From the NCBI RefSeq assembly GCF_018131105.1, contig NZ_JAFCJI010000001.1:2108001-2172000 (forward strand): a stretch of 64,000 bases of DNA, in the 5' to 3' direction. Positions 9,070-17,753 of the stretch are shown piece after piece. The translations under genes and the position numbers were made by a program. How positions within the stretch are numbered: the first letter of the stretch is position 1; each line of letters opens with the position of its first letter. Source of the stretch: Bradyrhizobium manausense. Its GTDB lineage: Bacteria > Pseudomonadota > Alphaproteobacteria > Rhizobiales > Xanthobacteraceae. The notes under the pieces are model-generated. The model was not told the origin of the DNA and made no database searches. It saw only the letters and a program-made list of their open reading frames with translations.

Positions 9070-9960
9070 CTAGTTCACGCGCGTCCAGGTCTGGCCGCCG
9101 CAGAACATGCCGCCGAAAGCGCAGCCCTGCACGTGCAAGCGGTCGGTGCCCTTCAGCGAGATCGTGGAGTCGTAAGTCGAGCCGGTGTTGGGATCGAGGA
9201 TGCGGCCGGACCATTTCTGATCCTTGCCGGGCCTCATGTTGATCAGGACCTGCTCGCCATTCTGGTTCGATTTGCCGTCGACCGAATAGCCGCAGAGGTT
9301 ATTGCCGCACTGCTCGATCCGGACTTTGCCTTCCTTCTCCTCGGTCAGCCAGATGCCGAGCGGCGAATTGGGATCGCGTGCGGGCGAGACGACGGGAGCC
9401 GCCGGGGCGACGGCCGCGGATTGAACGGGAGCGGGGGCAGGCGCCGCAGCCGGAGCGGGTGGTGGAGGCGGAGCCGGCGGCGCGGCGGCCACGGTCGGAG
9501 CCGGCGGCGGAAGTGGCGCCGATGGCGGAGGTGGAGCCGGCGGTGCCGTCGCCACCGTCGGGGCAGGGCTTGCAGCCGGTTGAGGCGGCGGCACCATCAG
9601 ATCTTCAGTCGGAGCGGTGCTGGCCGTCGCTGCTGGAGGTGGTGCGGACGGGGGCGGCGGGGCCGCTGGCGGTGCTGCAGCGGCAGGCGCTTGTCCTGAA
9701 GCGGGCGGCACCGCTGGCGCCGGTGCGGTCGGTGGTTGCGGATCGACCTTGGCTTGCTGCGGGGTCTGCTGGGCCGGAGGCGTCTCGTTCTTCTTGGCCC
9801 TCTTGGCTTTACCGGTGTTGTCGTACACGCCGGGAATCTGCACCGTGCCGCGATCGGGATCGATCCGGATGGTACGGCCGCCGTACTCGAAAGTGTACTG
9901 CGCCTGCGCCGCGGTGCTCGCCAAAAGGAACGCAGCCGTCGCCAACAACAGCTTCCTCAT
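9070..9960 (-). CDS. DUF2147 domain protein with long Pro/Ala-rich linker
   Basis: 296-residue exported protein: signal peptide MRKLLLATAAFLLASTAAQA, a short N-terminal segment (about residues 22-55), a low-complexity Pro/Ala linker (about 60-190), and a C-terminal DUF2147 domain (PLGIWLTEEKEGKVRIEQCG to the end) with four cysteines. The internal ATG at 9960 is preferred over 9966 because GGGAG then sits 6 bases upstream. DUF2147 proteins are periplasmic, of unknown function. A perfect GTGA-N6-TCAC palindrome lies about 60 bp upstream of the start. Confidence 0.85.
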   Translation of the reverse strand: MRKLLLATAAFLLASTAAQAQYTFEYGGRTIRIDPDRGTVQIPGVYDNTGKAKRAKKNETPPAQQTPQQAKVDPQPPTAPAPAVPPASGQAPAAAAPPAAPPPPSAPPPAATASTAPTEDLMVPPPQPAASPAPTVATAPPAPPPPSAPLPPPAPTVAAAPPAPPPPPAPAAAPAPAPVQSAAVAPAAPVVSPARDPNSPLGIWLTEEKEGKVRIEQCGNNLCGYSVDGKSNQNGEQVLINMRPGKDQKWSGRILDPNTGSTYDSTISLKGTDRLHVQGCAFGGMFCGGQTWTRVN

Positions 9961-10020
9961 TTCCATCTCCCGAACAGGTGGTCCCCGTACCGACGCTTAC
10001 GCCCCGGTCCGATCGCGAAA

Positions 10021-10036
10021 AGTGATCTAGATCACT
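10021..10036. promoter_or_regulatory. CRP/FNR-superfamily-like palindrome upstream of the DUF2147 gene
   Basis: AGTGATCTAGATCACT is a perfect 16 bp palindrome containing the core GTGA-N6-TCAC recognised by CRP-type regulators. It sits 61 bp upstream of the minus-strand start at 9960, a position suited to control of that gene. Which regulator would bind is unknown. Confidence 0.5.
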
Positions 10037-10217
10037 GTCACCGTATGAGTCGCCCTCCAGCGGTCCCGGGTTCAATGCACGGGGAGCCGGTCCAAAGTTT
10101 GGCGAAGGGCAAGCGACAGGAGGACGCGGGGGCGAGTCCCGTTGCCATGAAACCGGAACGGGACTCAATGTCGAAGCGCTTGACGCGGAACCGGTCACCA
10201 CGTCGTTGGAAAGCGCT

Positions 10218-11012
10218 CTAGTCGAACCAGGCAGCGTAGATCTTCTTGTAGCTGCCGTCCTCCATGGAGATGTGCAGCCACTGGTCGACGAAAGCTTTCA
10301 GCGCCATGTCGCGCTGGAGCCAGTAGGCCTTCTCCGAGAAGTCGAACGGCTTTTCGGGATGCACCGCGCAGAGCACGCCTGAGTGCTGCTTCTGCTGGTA
10401 GCGGGTCTCGGAGGCATCCGTCATCATCAGGTCGGCGTTGCCCTTGGCGATCTCGTCGAAGATCTTGGTGTTGTCGGGGAAGACGGTGATGTCGGCATCC
10501 TTGACGTTGGCGCGCGCGAAGCGCTCGTTGGTGCCGCCGGGATTGACGATGACGCGAGTGCCCTTCTTGTCGATGTCGGCGAGGCTCTGGTACTTGGCCG
10601 TGTCGGCGCAGCGCGCGATCGGCGTCTTGCCTTCGCGCATGATCGGCATCGTGAAATAGCCCTTCTTCTGGCGATCGAGCGTCACCGAGATGCCGCCCAT
10701 GGCGATGTCGAACTGGTCGGCCTCGAAGTCCTTCATCAGCTTCGGCCAGGCCGTGGGCACGAATTCGACCTTGACGCCGAGGGCCTTGCCGAGCGCCTCG
10801 GCCATGTCGACGTCGAATCCGGAGAATTGCTGCGTGGCCTTGTCCAGATAGGTGAAGGGCTTGTAGTCGCCGGTCATGCCGACGCGCAAGGTGCCGCGCT
10901 TGATGATCTCGTCGAGGCGCGATGGTACCGGCTGCTGCGCGTAAGCCGAAAGGTTTGCCAGCAACATCACGGCCAAAGCCGCCAGGACTCGAACAGACAT
11001 TCGAACGATCAT
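10218..11012 (-). CDS. Periplasmic amino-acid-type substrate-binding protein (cyclohexadienyl dehydratase-like)
   Basis: 264 residues with a Sec signal peptide (VRVLAALAVMLLANLSAYA) followed by a solute-binding type 3 fold: LDEIIKRGTLRVGMTGDYKPF, FSGFDVDMAEALGKALGV, and NPGGTNERFA. This resembles polar amino-acid ABC binding proteins and the secreted cyclohexadienyl/arogenate dehydratase PheC. No permease or ATPase lies beside it, which fits an enzyme or orphan binding protein. ATG 11012 has AAAGAG directly upstream; further in-frame ATGs at 11000 and 11027 are possible. Divergent from the DUF1993 gene by 102 bp. Confidence 0.83.
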   Translation of the reverse strand: MIVRMSVRVLAALAVMLLANLSAYAQQPVPSRLDEIIKRGTLRVGMTGDYKPFTYLDKATQQFSGFDVDMAEALGKALGVKVEFVPTAWPKLMKDFEADQFDIAMGGISVTLDRQKKGYFTMPIMREGKTPIARCADTAKYQSLADIDKKGTRVIVNPGGTNERFARANVKDADITVFPDNTKIFDEIAKGNADLMMTDASETRYQQKQHSGVLCAVHPEKPFDFSEKAYWLQRDMALKAFVDQWLHISMEDGSYKKIYAAWFD

Positions 11013-11114
11013 CTCTTTTCCACCCATGTCCGAGCTGTCATTGTGCAGCTCTTGAGACGTGGATTTAGACCAGATGCCAGTTTCTGGCGAGACGGAATTG
11101 AAGGGAATCTTGAC

Positions 11115-11624
11115 GTGACGATCTCGATGTACGAGGCCTCGGTGGGCCTCTTCGTGCCTTACCTGCGCAACCTGTCCGTCCTGCTCGACAAGGGTGTTGC
11201 CTATGCCGAGACCCGCAAGTTCAATCCGGCGGTCCTGCTCGGCATGCGCATGGCGCCCAACATGTACGATCTGGCGCAGCAGATCGGCGAAGCCTGTCGT
11301 CATGCCACCGTCGCGCCGGCGTTGCTGGCGCAGTGCGAACCGGTCGCGCTGCCGCCACTGGAGCACGACATGGCCGGGCTTCAGGCGCGGATCGCAACCT
11401 CAATCGAGTTCATTGAAAGCCTGCCGCGTGCCGAAATCGATGCGGCGGCGGAGCTGAAGGTGTTCTTCAAGCTCAAGAATGGCACCGAGCTGCCCTTCAC
11501 CGGGCGGACGCTGCTGCTGACCAACAGCGTCCCGCAATTCTTCTTTCACGTCACGACCGCCTACGACCTGTTGCGGCACGCGGGCGTCGAACTCGTGAAG
11601 AAGGACTTCCTTGGGAGGAAGTAA
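11115..11624 (+). CDS. DUF1993 family protein
   Basis: 169 residues. The beginning VTISMYEASVGLFVPYLRNL and the C-terminal segment HVTTAYDLLRHAGVELVKKDFLG are typical of DUF1993, a DinB-like helical family of unknown function. GTG 11115 is chosen because family members start with the equivalent of MTISMY and because AAGGGA lies at normal spacing; ATG 11127 is the alternative. The frame is open far upstream but that part overlaps the divergent gene. Confidence 0.85.
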   Translation: MTISMYEASVGLFVPYLRNLSVLLDKGVAYAETRKFNPAVLLGMRMAPNMYDLAQQIGEACRHATVAPALLAQCEPVALPPLEHDMAGLQARIATSIEFIESLPRAEIDAAAELKVFFKLKNGTELPFTGRTLLLTNSVPQFFFHVTTAYDLLRHAGVELVKKDFLGRK

Positions 11625-11626
11625 GC

Positions 11627-12109
11627 TTACGCTTCGCCCTTGCGCTCGTAATCGGCGAGCGAGCTGCGGCCGGCGATTTCGCTGCGCAGCAGCTCGAAGC
11701 GCCTGTGCGCCTCGCCCTCGTGCTCGTCGACGAAATGCACGGCGGCCTCGCTCGTCATGGGGCCGCTGACCACGGGGGCGGACTGCTCACCGATGGTCTC
11801 GTGCACGTAGTACTGGCCGTCATCGCCGCGGTGGACTGTCCATTTCAGGCGGATCGCCACCATGGGGCCTGGGCCGACCTTGCTGTAGCCGTCGGCGTCG
11901 GTGTGTTCAGGCACCAGCGGCTGCTCCTCGACCACAGGATGCTCGTCGACCACATGCTCATCGGAGGCCTGATGCTCGTCTGCGACCACATCATCATCGG
12001 CAGCCGCCGTTTCCATCTCGGTGTCGCGGACGACGTGAGCGGGCTCGGGGTGCTCCAGGATGCTGGCGATGGTCGCCAGCGCGTGGTCGGTCGGGTCGAT
12101 GTCTGACAA
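11627..12109 (-). CDS. Acidic hypothetical protein with His/Asp/Glu-rich segment
   Basis: 160 residues, no signal peptide. Residues about 30-70 are dominated by Asp, Glu, His and Val with recurring DEH (ADEHQ, SDEHVV, DEHPVV, PEHTDAD). The C-terminal half looks folded: GPGPMVAIRLKWTVHRGDDG and EAAVHFVDEHEGEAHRRFE. Its stop is 2 bp from the convergent DUF1993 stop. I do not recognise a named family; the DEH-rich stretch could bind metal, which is only a suggestion. Confidence 0.68.
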   Translation of the reverse strand: MSDIDPTDHALATIASILEHPEPAHVVRDTEMETAAADDDVVADEHQASDEHVVDEHPVVEEQPLVPEHTDADGYSKVGPGPMVAIRLKWTVHRGDDGQYYVHETIGEQSAPVVSGPMTSEAAVHFVDEHEGEAHRRFELLRSEIAGRSSLADYERKGEA

Positions 12110-12238
12110 GGGTCCATCCTCCAGCTCGACGCGGCCGGCAAAGTCTGTCCCACTGCCGCCGCGGCCGGATACATTACGCGGGTTTGATTAAGGCTGAGTT
12201 GGGGCCCGATCTGCACCAAAATGGGACGCATTCTGGCC

Positions 12239-12271
12239 ATCCGAAGGCGGTCAGAACGACCGCCTTCGGAT
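12239..12271. terminator. Strong hairpin after the hydroxyacid dehydrogenase gene
   Basis: Perfect 14 bp stem (12239-12252 with 12258-12271) closed by a 5-base loop, starting 5 bp beyond the stop of the minus-strand gene. There is no long U tract on the minus side, so it may act as an RNA 3' end stabiliser rather than an efficient intrinsic terminator. Confidence 0.6.
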
Positions 12272-12276
12272 TTACA

Positions 12277-13266
12277 TCAGCCCAGCACATCCTGATTGAT
12301 GATGTTCTGACGGATAGGATCGCCGTCCAGCACACTCAGGATGTTGCGCGCAGTCTGCTCGCTCATGCGGCTCACGGCCTCGACCGTCACGCCGGCGACA
12401 TGCGGGGCCATGATGACGTTGGGCAGCGCGAACAGCGCATTGCTGACTGGCGGGGGCTCGACCTCGAACACGTCGATGCCGGCACCGGCGATCCTGCCGG
12501 AGGTCAGTGCCTCGTACAGCGCCGCTTCCTTCACGATGCCGCCGCGCGCGGTGTTGATGAGATAGGATCTCGGCTTCATGCGACCGATCCTGTCAGCGTC
12601 GAACAGGCCGACGGTCTCGGGCGTCTTCGGGCAGTGGATGGTGACGAAGTCGGCGTTGGGTAGCGCAGCGTCGAGATCGGCGACGGGCTCGCAGCCGGCG
12701 GCCTTGATGTCGGCTGCAGGCTTGTAGGGGTCGTAGACCTGAACGTTCATTTCCATCGCCAGGCAGCGCTTGGCGGTACGGCTGCCGATGCGGCCGAAGC
12801 CGATGATCAGCACGGTCTTGCCGTAGAGGTCGAACGGCAGCATGCCGAGCCGCTCGGCCCATTTGCCGTCCTTGACGCAGGCGTGCATCTCATTGGCGCG
12901 CTTGGCCAGCGTCAGCATCATGAACAGCGCCTGCTCGGCGACCGAGGGCGAGTTCGCGCTGCCTGCGACCATCAGCGGCACCTTGCGGCGGGAGAGGGCG
13001 GGCACGTCGACGGCGTCGTAGCCGACGCCGATGCGGGTCACCACCTTCATGTCCTGGGACGCTTCGAGCTCGGTCTCGCCGAAAGCGGTGGCGCCGAGCG
13101 CCACACCGTGGACCGGAGCATGGCTCTTGAGCAGGGCCTCGAAGTCCCTGGCGGAGATCAGGTTCGGAAACTCGACGAGCTCGATATCGTCCCGCTGGGT
13201 GAGGAGGGCGCGTGCCCCTTGCGACAAAGTTTGTGTAACGAAAATCTTCTTCTTGTTGGTCGCCAT
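12277..13266 (-). CDS. D-isomer-specific 2-hydroxyacid dehydrogenase
   Basis: 329-residue NAD(P)-dependent dehydrogenase of the PGDH/formate dehydrogenase superfamily. Rossmann glycine motif GFGRIGSRTAK near residue 153, catalytic Arg in NTARGGI, Glu in the VEPPP region, and His in APHVAGVT. It is the last gene of a minus-strand set following a sugar-type ABC importer, so it may oxidise or reduce a sugar-derived acid brought in by that system; substrate is not readable. It is separate from biosynthetic SerA because the C-terminal ACT domain is absent. Confidence 0.87.
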   Translation of the reverse strand: MATNKKKIFVTQTLSQGARALLTQRDDIELVEFPNLISARDFEALLKSHAPVHGVALGATAFGETELEASQDMKVVTRIGVGYDAVDVPALSRRKVPLMVAGSANSPSVAEQALFMMLTLAKRANEMHACVKDGKWAERLGMLPFDLYGKTVLIIGFGRIGSRTAKRCLAMEMNVQVYDPYKPAADIKAAGCEPVADLDAALPNADFVTIHCPKTPETVGLFDADRIGRMKPRSYLINTARGGIVKEAALYEALTSGRIAGAGIDVFEVEPPPVSNALFALPNVIMAPHVAGVTVEAVSRMSEQTARNILSVLDGDPIRQNIINQDVLG

Positions 13267-13300
13267 CGCTCCCTGCCTGCTAGCGTTTCCCGAGCCGGCG

Positions 13301-14401
13301 TCACAGCACGGCGCCGGACTCCTCGTTTAGCAGGTGCATATTGTTGAGGTCCATCGCCAAACGCATGGGAGCCCCGTCCGTAGCGCCGGCATTGGGATCG
13401 ACGCGGCCGCAGACGGGCGTGCCCTCAAGTCCGAAATAGACCAGGGTCTCCATCCCCATCGGTTCGGTGACATCGAGCACGGTGTCGAAGGTCTCGACCC
13501 CCGGTCCGAGATGCGCGTGCGCCTCGGTGAGATGCTCGGGGCGAATGCCGAGCAGCAACTTGTCGGTGCGCGGCAGCGCGTTGTAGCGGGCGGCGCGGGC
13601 CGGCGGCAGCGCGAACGCGATGCGGTCGGTGAGGCGGATCTGGAGCGTGCCGCCGGCATCCTCGAGCCGGCACGGCATGAAGTTCATCGCCGGCGAGCCG
13701 ATGAAGCCCGCGACAAAGCGCGTCGCCGGCTTGTGGTAGAGTTCGTTCGGCGTGCCGATCTGTTCGATGCGGCCCTTGTTCATCACCACCACGCGATCGG
13801 CCAGCGTCATCGCCTCGACCTGGTCGTGGGTGACGTAGACGGTGGTGGTGCGCACCTTCTGGTGCACCTTCTTGATCTCGATCCGCATCTGCACGCGCAG
13901 CTTGGCGTCGAGATTGGATAGCGGCTCGTCGAACAGGAAGACCTTCGGATTGCGCACGATGGCGCGCCCCATCGCGACGCGCTGGCGCTGGCCGCCGGAG
14001 AGCTGCTTCGGCTTGCGATTGATCAAATCGGTGATGTCGAGCAGGCGGGCGGCCTCCGTCACCCGCGCGTTGATCTCGGCTTTGGGATAGTGCTTCAGCC
14101 GCAGTCCGAACGACATGTTCTCGGCGACCGTCATGTGCGGGTAGAGCGCGTAGTTCTGGAACACCATGGCGATGTCACGATCCTTCGGCGGCACGTCGTT
14201 GACGACGTCACCCCCGATCATGATGTCTCCGTCGCTGATATCCTCGAGCCCTGCAATCATGCGCAGCGTCGTCGACTTTCCGCAGCCGGAGGGGCCGACC
14301 AGCACGATGAATTCATGGTCGGCGATATCCAGGTCGATGCCGCGCACGGCTTCGACATCGTCATAACGCTTGATCACCTTACGCAGGGAAACGTCGGCCA
14401 T
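13301..14401 (-). CDS. ABC transporter ATP-binding protein (UgpC/MalK type)
   Basis: 366 residues. Walker A GPSGCGKSTTLR, signature LSGGQRQRVAMGRAI, Walker B VFLFDEPLSNLDAKL and the switch His in VTHDQVEA. The C-terminal third (from about residue 240) is the OB-fold regulatory domain of MalK/UgpC proteins (LLGIRPEHL). Energises the importer made by the three genes upstream. It lies 20 bp after the second permease gene and 34 bp before the dehydrogenase. Confidence 0.94.
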   Translation of the reverse strand: MADVSLRKVIKRYDDVEAVRGIDLDIADHEFIVLVGPSGCGKSTTLRMIAGLEDISDGDIMIGGDVVNDVPPKDRDIAMVFQNYALYPHMTVAENMSFGLRLKHYPKAEINARVTEAARLLDITDLINRKPKQLSGGQRQRVAMGRAIVRNPKVFLFDEPLSNLDAKLRVQMRIEIKKVHQKVRTTTVYVTHDQVEAMTLADRVVVMNKGRIEQIGTPNELYHKPATRFVAGFIGSPAMNFMPCRLEDAGGTLQIRLTDRIAFALPPARAARYNALPRTDKLLLGIRPEHLTEAHAHLGPGVETFDTVLDVTEPMGMETLVYFGLEGTPVCGRVDPNAGATDGAPMRLAMDLNNMHLLNEESGAVL

Positions 14402-14421
14402 TGCACTTCAACCTCTCGCTC

Positions 14422-15327
14422 TCAACCCTTCGTCGCGCCGGCGGTCAGACCGGCAATGTAGTAGTCCATCAGGAAGGCATAGATGATCAGCGGAGGTGCG
14501 GCCCCGAGCAGCGCCCCGGTCATGATCTGCCCCCAGTTGAAGACGTCGCCCTTGATCAGCGTGGTGGTGATGCCGACGGGCAGCACCAGCTGGTCCACCG
14601 ACGTGGTGAACACCAGCGGATAAAGGAACTGGGCCCAGGACACCGTGAACGCGAAGATCGTCGCTGCGATCAACCCGGGCAGCGCCACCGGGATGAAGAT
14701 GCGCGTCAGCGTCTGGAGCCAGGAGGCACCGTCGATCAGCGCAGCCTCATCCAGCTCCTTCGGGATCGAGGCGAAATAGCCGATCATGATCCAGGTGCAG
14801 AACGGCACCGTCAGCGTCGGATAGACGAACAGCAGCACGTACCATCGGTTGAGCAGCGTGATGCCGGTGAGGTCCTGGATGACCCCGAGCGTCTTGAACA
14901 GCGGAATGAACAGCAGGCTGTCCGGGATCAAATAGGTGAGGAAGACGCCGGTGGCGAGCGTCGCCGAGCCCCAGAACTTCATCCGGGCCAGCGCGAAGGC
15001 GGCGGGAATGCTGATCAACATGGTGATGATGACCACCACGATCGCCACGATCGACGAATTCCAGAAGAAGCGCAGGAACTGGTTCGAGGTCAGAAGCTCG
15101 ACATAGTTCGAGAGCGTCGGGTGGAACACCCACCAGGGATTGGTCGCCGCCGATATCTCCGCGCTGCTCTTGAGCGAGGTGATCAGCATGTAGACCGGCG
15201 GCACCAGGAAGAAGATCGCAAACAGCACCAGGAAGAAGTAGGACCAGCGCAGCGCCCAGGCGCGATCCCGGCTCATGCTGCCGAGTTTGCGGGTTGGTCC
15301 GGCCTTGTCGATTGTCATCGTGCTCAT
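14422..15327 (-). CDS. Carbohydrate ABC transporter permease (MalG type)
   Basis: 301 residues, about six membrane helices, with the permease EAA loop (ELDEAALIDGASWLQTLTRI) that contacts the ATPase. Begins MSTMTIDKAGPTRKLGSMS and has the long first periplasmic loop expected of MalG-like subunits. Its start codon shares one base with the stop of the upstream permease (TGATG), indicating coupled translation. ATG 15327 is used although the frame is open further upstream inside the other permease gene. Confidence 0.92.
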   Translation of the reverse strand: MSTMTIDKAGPTRKLGSMSRDRAWALRWSYFFLVLFAIFFLVPPVYMLITSLKSSAEISAATNPWWVFHPTLSNYVELLTSNQFLRFFWNSSIVAIVVVIITMLISIPAAFALARMKFWGSATLATGVFLTYLIPDSLLFIPLFKTLGVIQDLTGITLLNRWYVLLFVYPTLTVPFCTWIMIGYFASIPKELDEAALIDGASWLQTLTRIFIPVALPGLIAATIFAFTVSWAQFLYPLVFTTSVDQLVLPVGITTTLIKGDVFNWGQIMTGALLGAAPPLIIYAFLMDYYIAGLTAGATKG

Positions 15328-16265
15328 CAGGCTTCGTTCCCACGTTTGGTGACGTCGCGCAGGATGAAGATCGCCGCGACGGCGAGGATCGGGACCATGA
15401 ACAACGAGACACAGGCGCCGAGCGGGATGTCGCTGCTCTGGATACCGACCTGGAACGCCCAGGTGGCAAACAGATGCGTCGTATCCAGCGGGCCGCCCGA
15501 GGTCAGGATGCGCACGATGTCGAAATTGGCGAAGGTCACGATCAGGGAGAACAGCGTCGTGATGGCGATGATGTTGCGCATCATCGGCAGTGTGACGAAC
15601 CAGATCTTCTGCCACCAATTGGCCCCGTCGATCGCGGCCGCCTCATAGAGCTGGTCGGGAACCGATTTGAGCGCGGCCAGGTACATGATCAGGAAGAACG
15701 GTGCGCCGTACCAGACGTTGACGAGGATGACGGAAAATCGCGCCCAAAAGGTCTCACCGAGCCAGGGGATCGGACCGACACCGAAGAAGGAGAGCGTGTA
15801 GTTGAAGGCGCTGTAAGAGGGATCGAACAGCCAGAGCCAGGCCAGCGTGCTCATCGCAGGCGGGATCACCCAGGGCACCAGCAGCATGCCGCGCCATTTG
15901 CGTTGCTTCTTGCCGGGAATGTTGTGGACGAAATGCGCGACGATGAAGCCGATCAGCGCCTTGAAGATCACGGCGGTGATCGCGAAGATGCAGGACTGCT
16001 TCACCACCATCCAGAACGTCTCGCGCTTGAACAGGAAGGTGAAATTGCCCAGCCCGACGAATTTCGTCATCGCCTTGTTCAGGGTCGCCAGGTAGAGCGA
16101 ATAGAAGGCGGGATAGAGCACGAGCAACGCGATCAGGAGGATCAGCGGCAGCGTCAGCAGGAACGCCACGGTCGATTTCCGACCCATGACGTTGCGCAGG
16201 CTCGTCCCCTTTCGCTTGCGTGCGGAACTGATGTGGCGACCTTGCTCAACGACGACATCGGCCAT
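15327..16265 (-). CDS. Sugar ABC transporter permease (MalF type)
   Basis: 312 residues with about six transmembrane helices and the EAA motif YEAAAIDGANWWQKIWFVTLP. The hydrophilic N-terminus (about 30 residues, basic) precedes the first helix TVAFLLTLPLILLIALLVL. It forms the channel with the MalG-like protein. It is separated from the binding-protein gene by 147 bp that contain a stable hairpin at 16364-16399. Confidence 0.92.
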   Translation of the reverse strand: MADVVVEQGRHISSARKRKGTSLRNVMGRKSTVAFLLTLPLILLIALLVLYPAFYSLYLATLNKAMTKFVGLGNFTFLFKRETFWMVVKQSCIFAITAVIFKALIGFIVAHFVHNIPGKKQRKWRGMLLVPWVIPPAMSTLAWLWLFDPSYSAFNYTLSFFGVGPIPWLGETFWARFSVILVNVWYGAPFFLIMYLAALKSVPDQLYEAAAIDGANWWQKIWFVTLPMMRNIIAITTLFSLIVTFANFDIVRILTSGGPLDTTHLFATWAFQVGIQSSDIPLGACVSLFMVPILAVAAIFILRDVTKRGNEA

Positions 16266-16363
16266 GGGGCAAACTTTCTAGGACAAGCCTTCAGACGGAA
16301 GGTTCAACGGCGAAGCCGGCGACCGGTCGGCTTCGTTGTCACGCGGGCGGACTGAAAGCGCAT

Positions 16364-16399
16364 CATGGCGGCCCATGCTCGAAAGCATGAGCCGCCATG
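16364..16399 (-). promoter_or_regulatory. Intercistronic hairpin between binding-protein and permease genes
   Basis: A 9 bp stem (16364-16372 with 16391-16399), one C/A mismatch, then a 6 bp stem (16374-16379 with 16384-16389) capped by CGAA. It begins 14 bp past the binding-protein stop and has no U tract. Such hairpins in ABC operons stabilise the upstream binding-protein mRNA and lower permease expression; that role here is inferred from position. Confidence 0.6.
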
Positions 16400-16412
16400 G
16401 CATTCAGGCCGC

Positions 16413-17753
16413 TCAGGTCCGCATGAAGCCCTCGCACTCGTCCTCGGCCCAGGCGAGTGCCGTTTCGAGCTTCTCGCCGCGCGCGAAGCGCAGCGCCATC
16501 TTGGTCAGCGTCGCCTGGAAGTAGATCTGCTGGGCGATCTTCGGCGGTGCCGGCGACGCGGCGATCGACAGCGTCTGCTGCTTGTAGGGATCCGGATAGT
16601 GGAAGAGCGTGCCCTTCGGCGGCCCTTCCTCGGCCCACGTCTTGAACTTCGTCATGTTGGCGTAGGCCGGGAGATCGTAGCCACCGCTCGCCACGACGAA
16701 TTTTTCGATCGCCGCGGGCGAGGACAGATGGGTGAGCAGGCTCTTGGCCGCCTCCTTGTTCTTCCCGAAGCTCCAGACGCCCCAGAAATAGGGGAGGAAC
16801 GGCGCGAAGCGGCCCTTCGGGCCCGAGGGCATGCCGTGCGTCCAGCACTGCTCGGCAACCTGCGGCGCGTCGCGCTTGGCGACTGCCCAGGCGCTCGGCG
16901 GATTCAGGATCAGCGCGCCGCGGCCCGAGATCAGCCATTTGTTGTTGGAGGCGTCGTCCCAGGACGGAGCATCCGCGGGCAGTACGGCGATCAGCTTCTT
17001 GTAGAATTCGAGTGCCTGCCGAACCTGGTCGGTCTTGACCGTGACGTCGCCCTTGGCATTGACGAGCTCGGCGCCGAACGACTGGAAGATCGCACCCGCC
17101 GTGTCGACGCTGTCGGTGGTCTCGCCGAGACCGATGCCGAACGGGAAGCCGGCCTTCTGGCAAGCTTCGGCCGCCTTCAGGAAGGTTTCCATGTTCCAGT
17201 TGTCGGCTTTTGGCGGGCCGCCGGCCGGATACATTTCCTGAACGTCGATGCCTGCATGCTTCTTCATGAGATCGATGCGGGAGCAGGGGCCCTTGATCTG
17301 GCTTCCCGGCGTCGCAGGCACGGCGAGCCATTTGCCGCCCGACTGTCCCAGATATTTGACGGTGCCGTTCACCTCGCCGTTCTGCTTGATGAGCGGCTCC
17401 ATCACGTCGTTGAGCGGCTCGAGATTCTCCGAATAAGCGTGCGGCCACCAGCTCGGCATCTGGAGGATGTCGTGGCCCGACTTGGCCTGCGCTTCGGCCG
17501 CCGCGGTCAGCTCGATCTTCTTGTTGTTGCTGGTGATGTAGTCGATCGAAACTTCGACCTTCTCCTTGTCCGCCCATTCCTTGACGAGCGCGGTGGAGGC
17601 GTCGTTGGCGCCCGGCACCCAATGGTCCCAGAAGCCGATCGAGAGTTTGCCGGCGGCGTAAGCGCCTCGGACATAAGGCGCTGCGATCAGCGCCGTGGAG
17701 GACAATGCAGTAGCAGCCACAAATTGACGTCGCGTCAGTGTCTTGCGTGACAT
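16413..17753 (-). CDS. Extracellular solute-binding protein of sugar-type ABC transporter (Tat-exported)
   Basis: 446 residues. The N-terminus MSRKTLTRRQFVAATALSS has the twin-arginine pattern followed by a hydrophobic stretch and an AYA cleavage site, so Tat export is likely. The body is family 1 (cluster B/D) binding protein: KLSIGFWDHWVPGANDAS, ALVKEWADKEKVEVSIDYI, and LSSPAAIEKFVVASGGYDLP. ATG 17753 has GAGG 7 bases upstream. First gene of the minus-strand importer operon. Substrate unknown; a sugar or polyol is the family norm. Confidence 0.9.
   Translation of the reverse strand: MSRKTLTRRQFVAATALSSTALIAAPYVRGAYAAGKLSIGFWDHWVPGANDASTALVKEWADKEKVEVSIDYITSNNKKIELTAAAEAQAKSGHDILQMPSWWPHAYSENLEPLNDVMEPLIKQNGEVNGTVKYLGQSGGKWLAVPATPGSQIKGPCSRIDLMKKHAGIDVQEMYPAGGPPKADNWNMETFLKAAEACQKAGFPFGIGLGETTDSVDTAGAIFQSFGAELVNAKGDVTVKTDQVRQALEFYKKLIAVLPADAPSWDDASNNKWLISGRGALILNPPSAWAVAKRDAPQVAEQCWTHGMPSGPKGRFAPFLPYFWGVWSFGKNKEAAKSLLTHLSSPAAIEKFVVASGGYDLPAYANMTKFKTWAEEGPPKGTLFHYPDPYKQQTLSIAASPAPPKIAQQIYFQATLTKMALRFARGEKLETALAWAEDECEGFMRT

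Noticed and set aside
16365..17750. Long plus-strand frame (461 codons) over the binding-protein gene
   Set aside because: Antisense shadow: Arg/Leu/Gly-rich without motifs, while the minus frame is a full binding protein.
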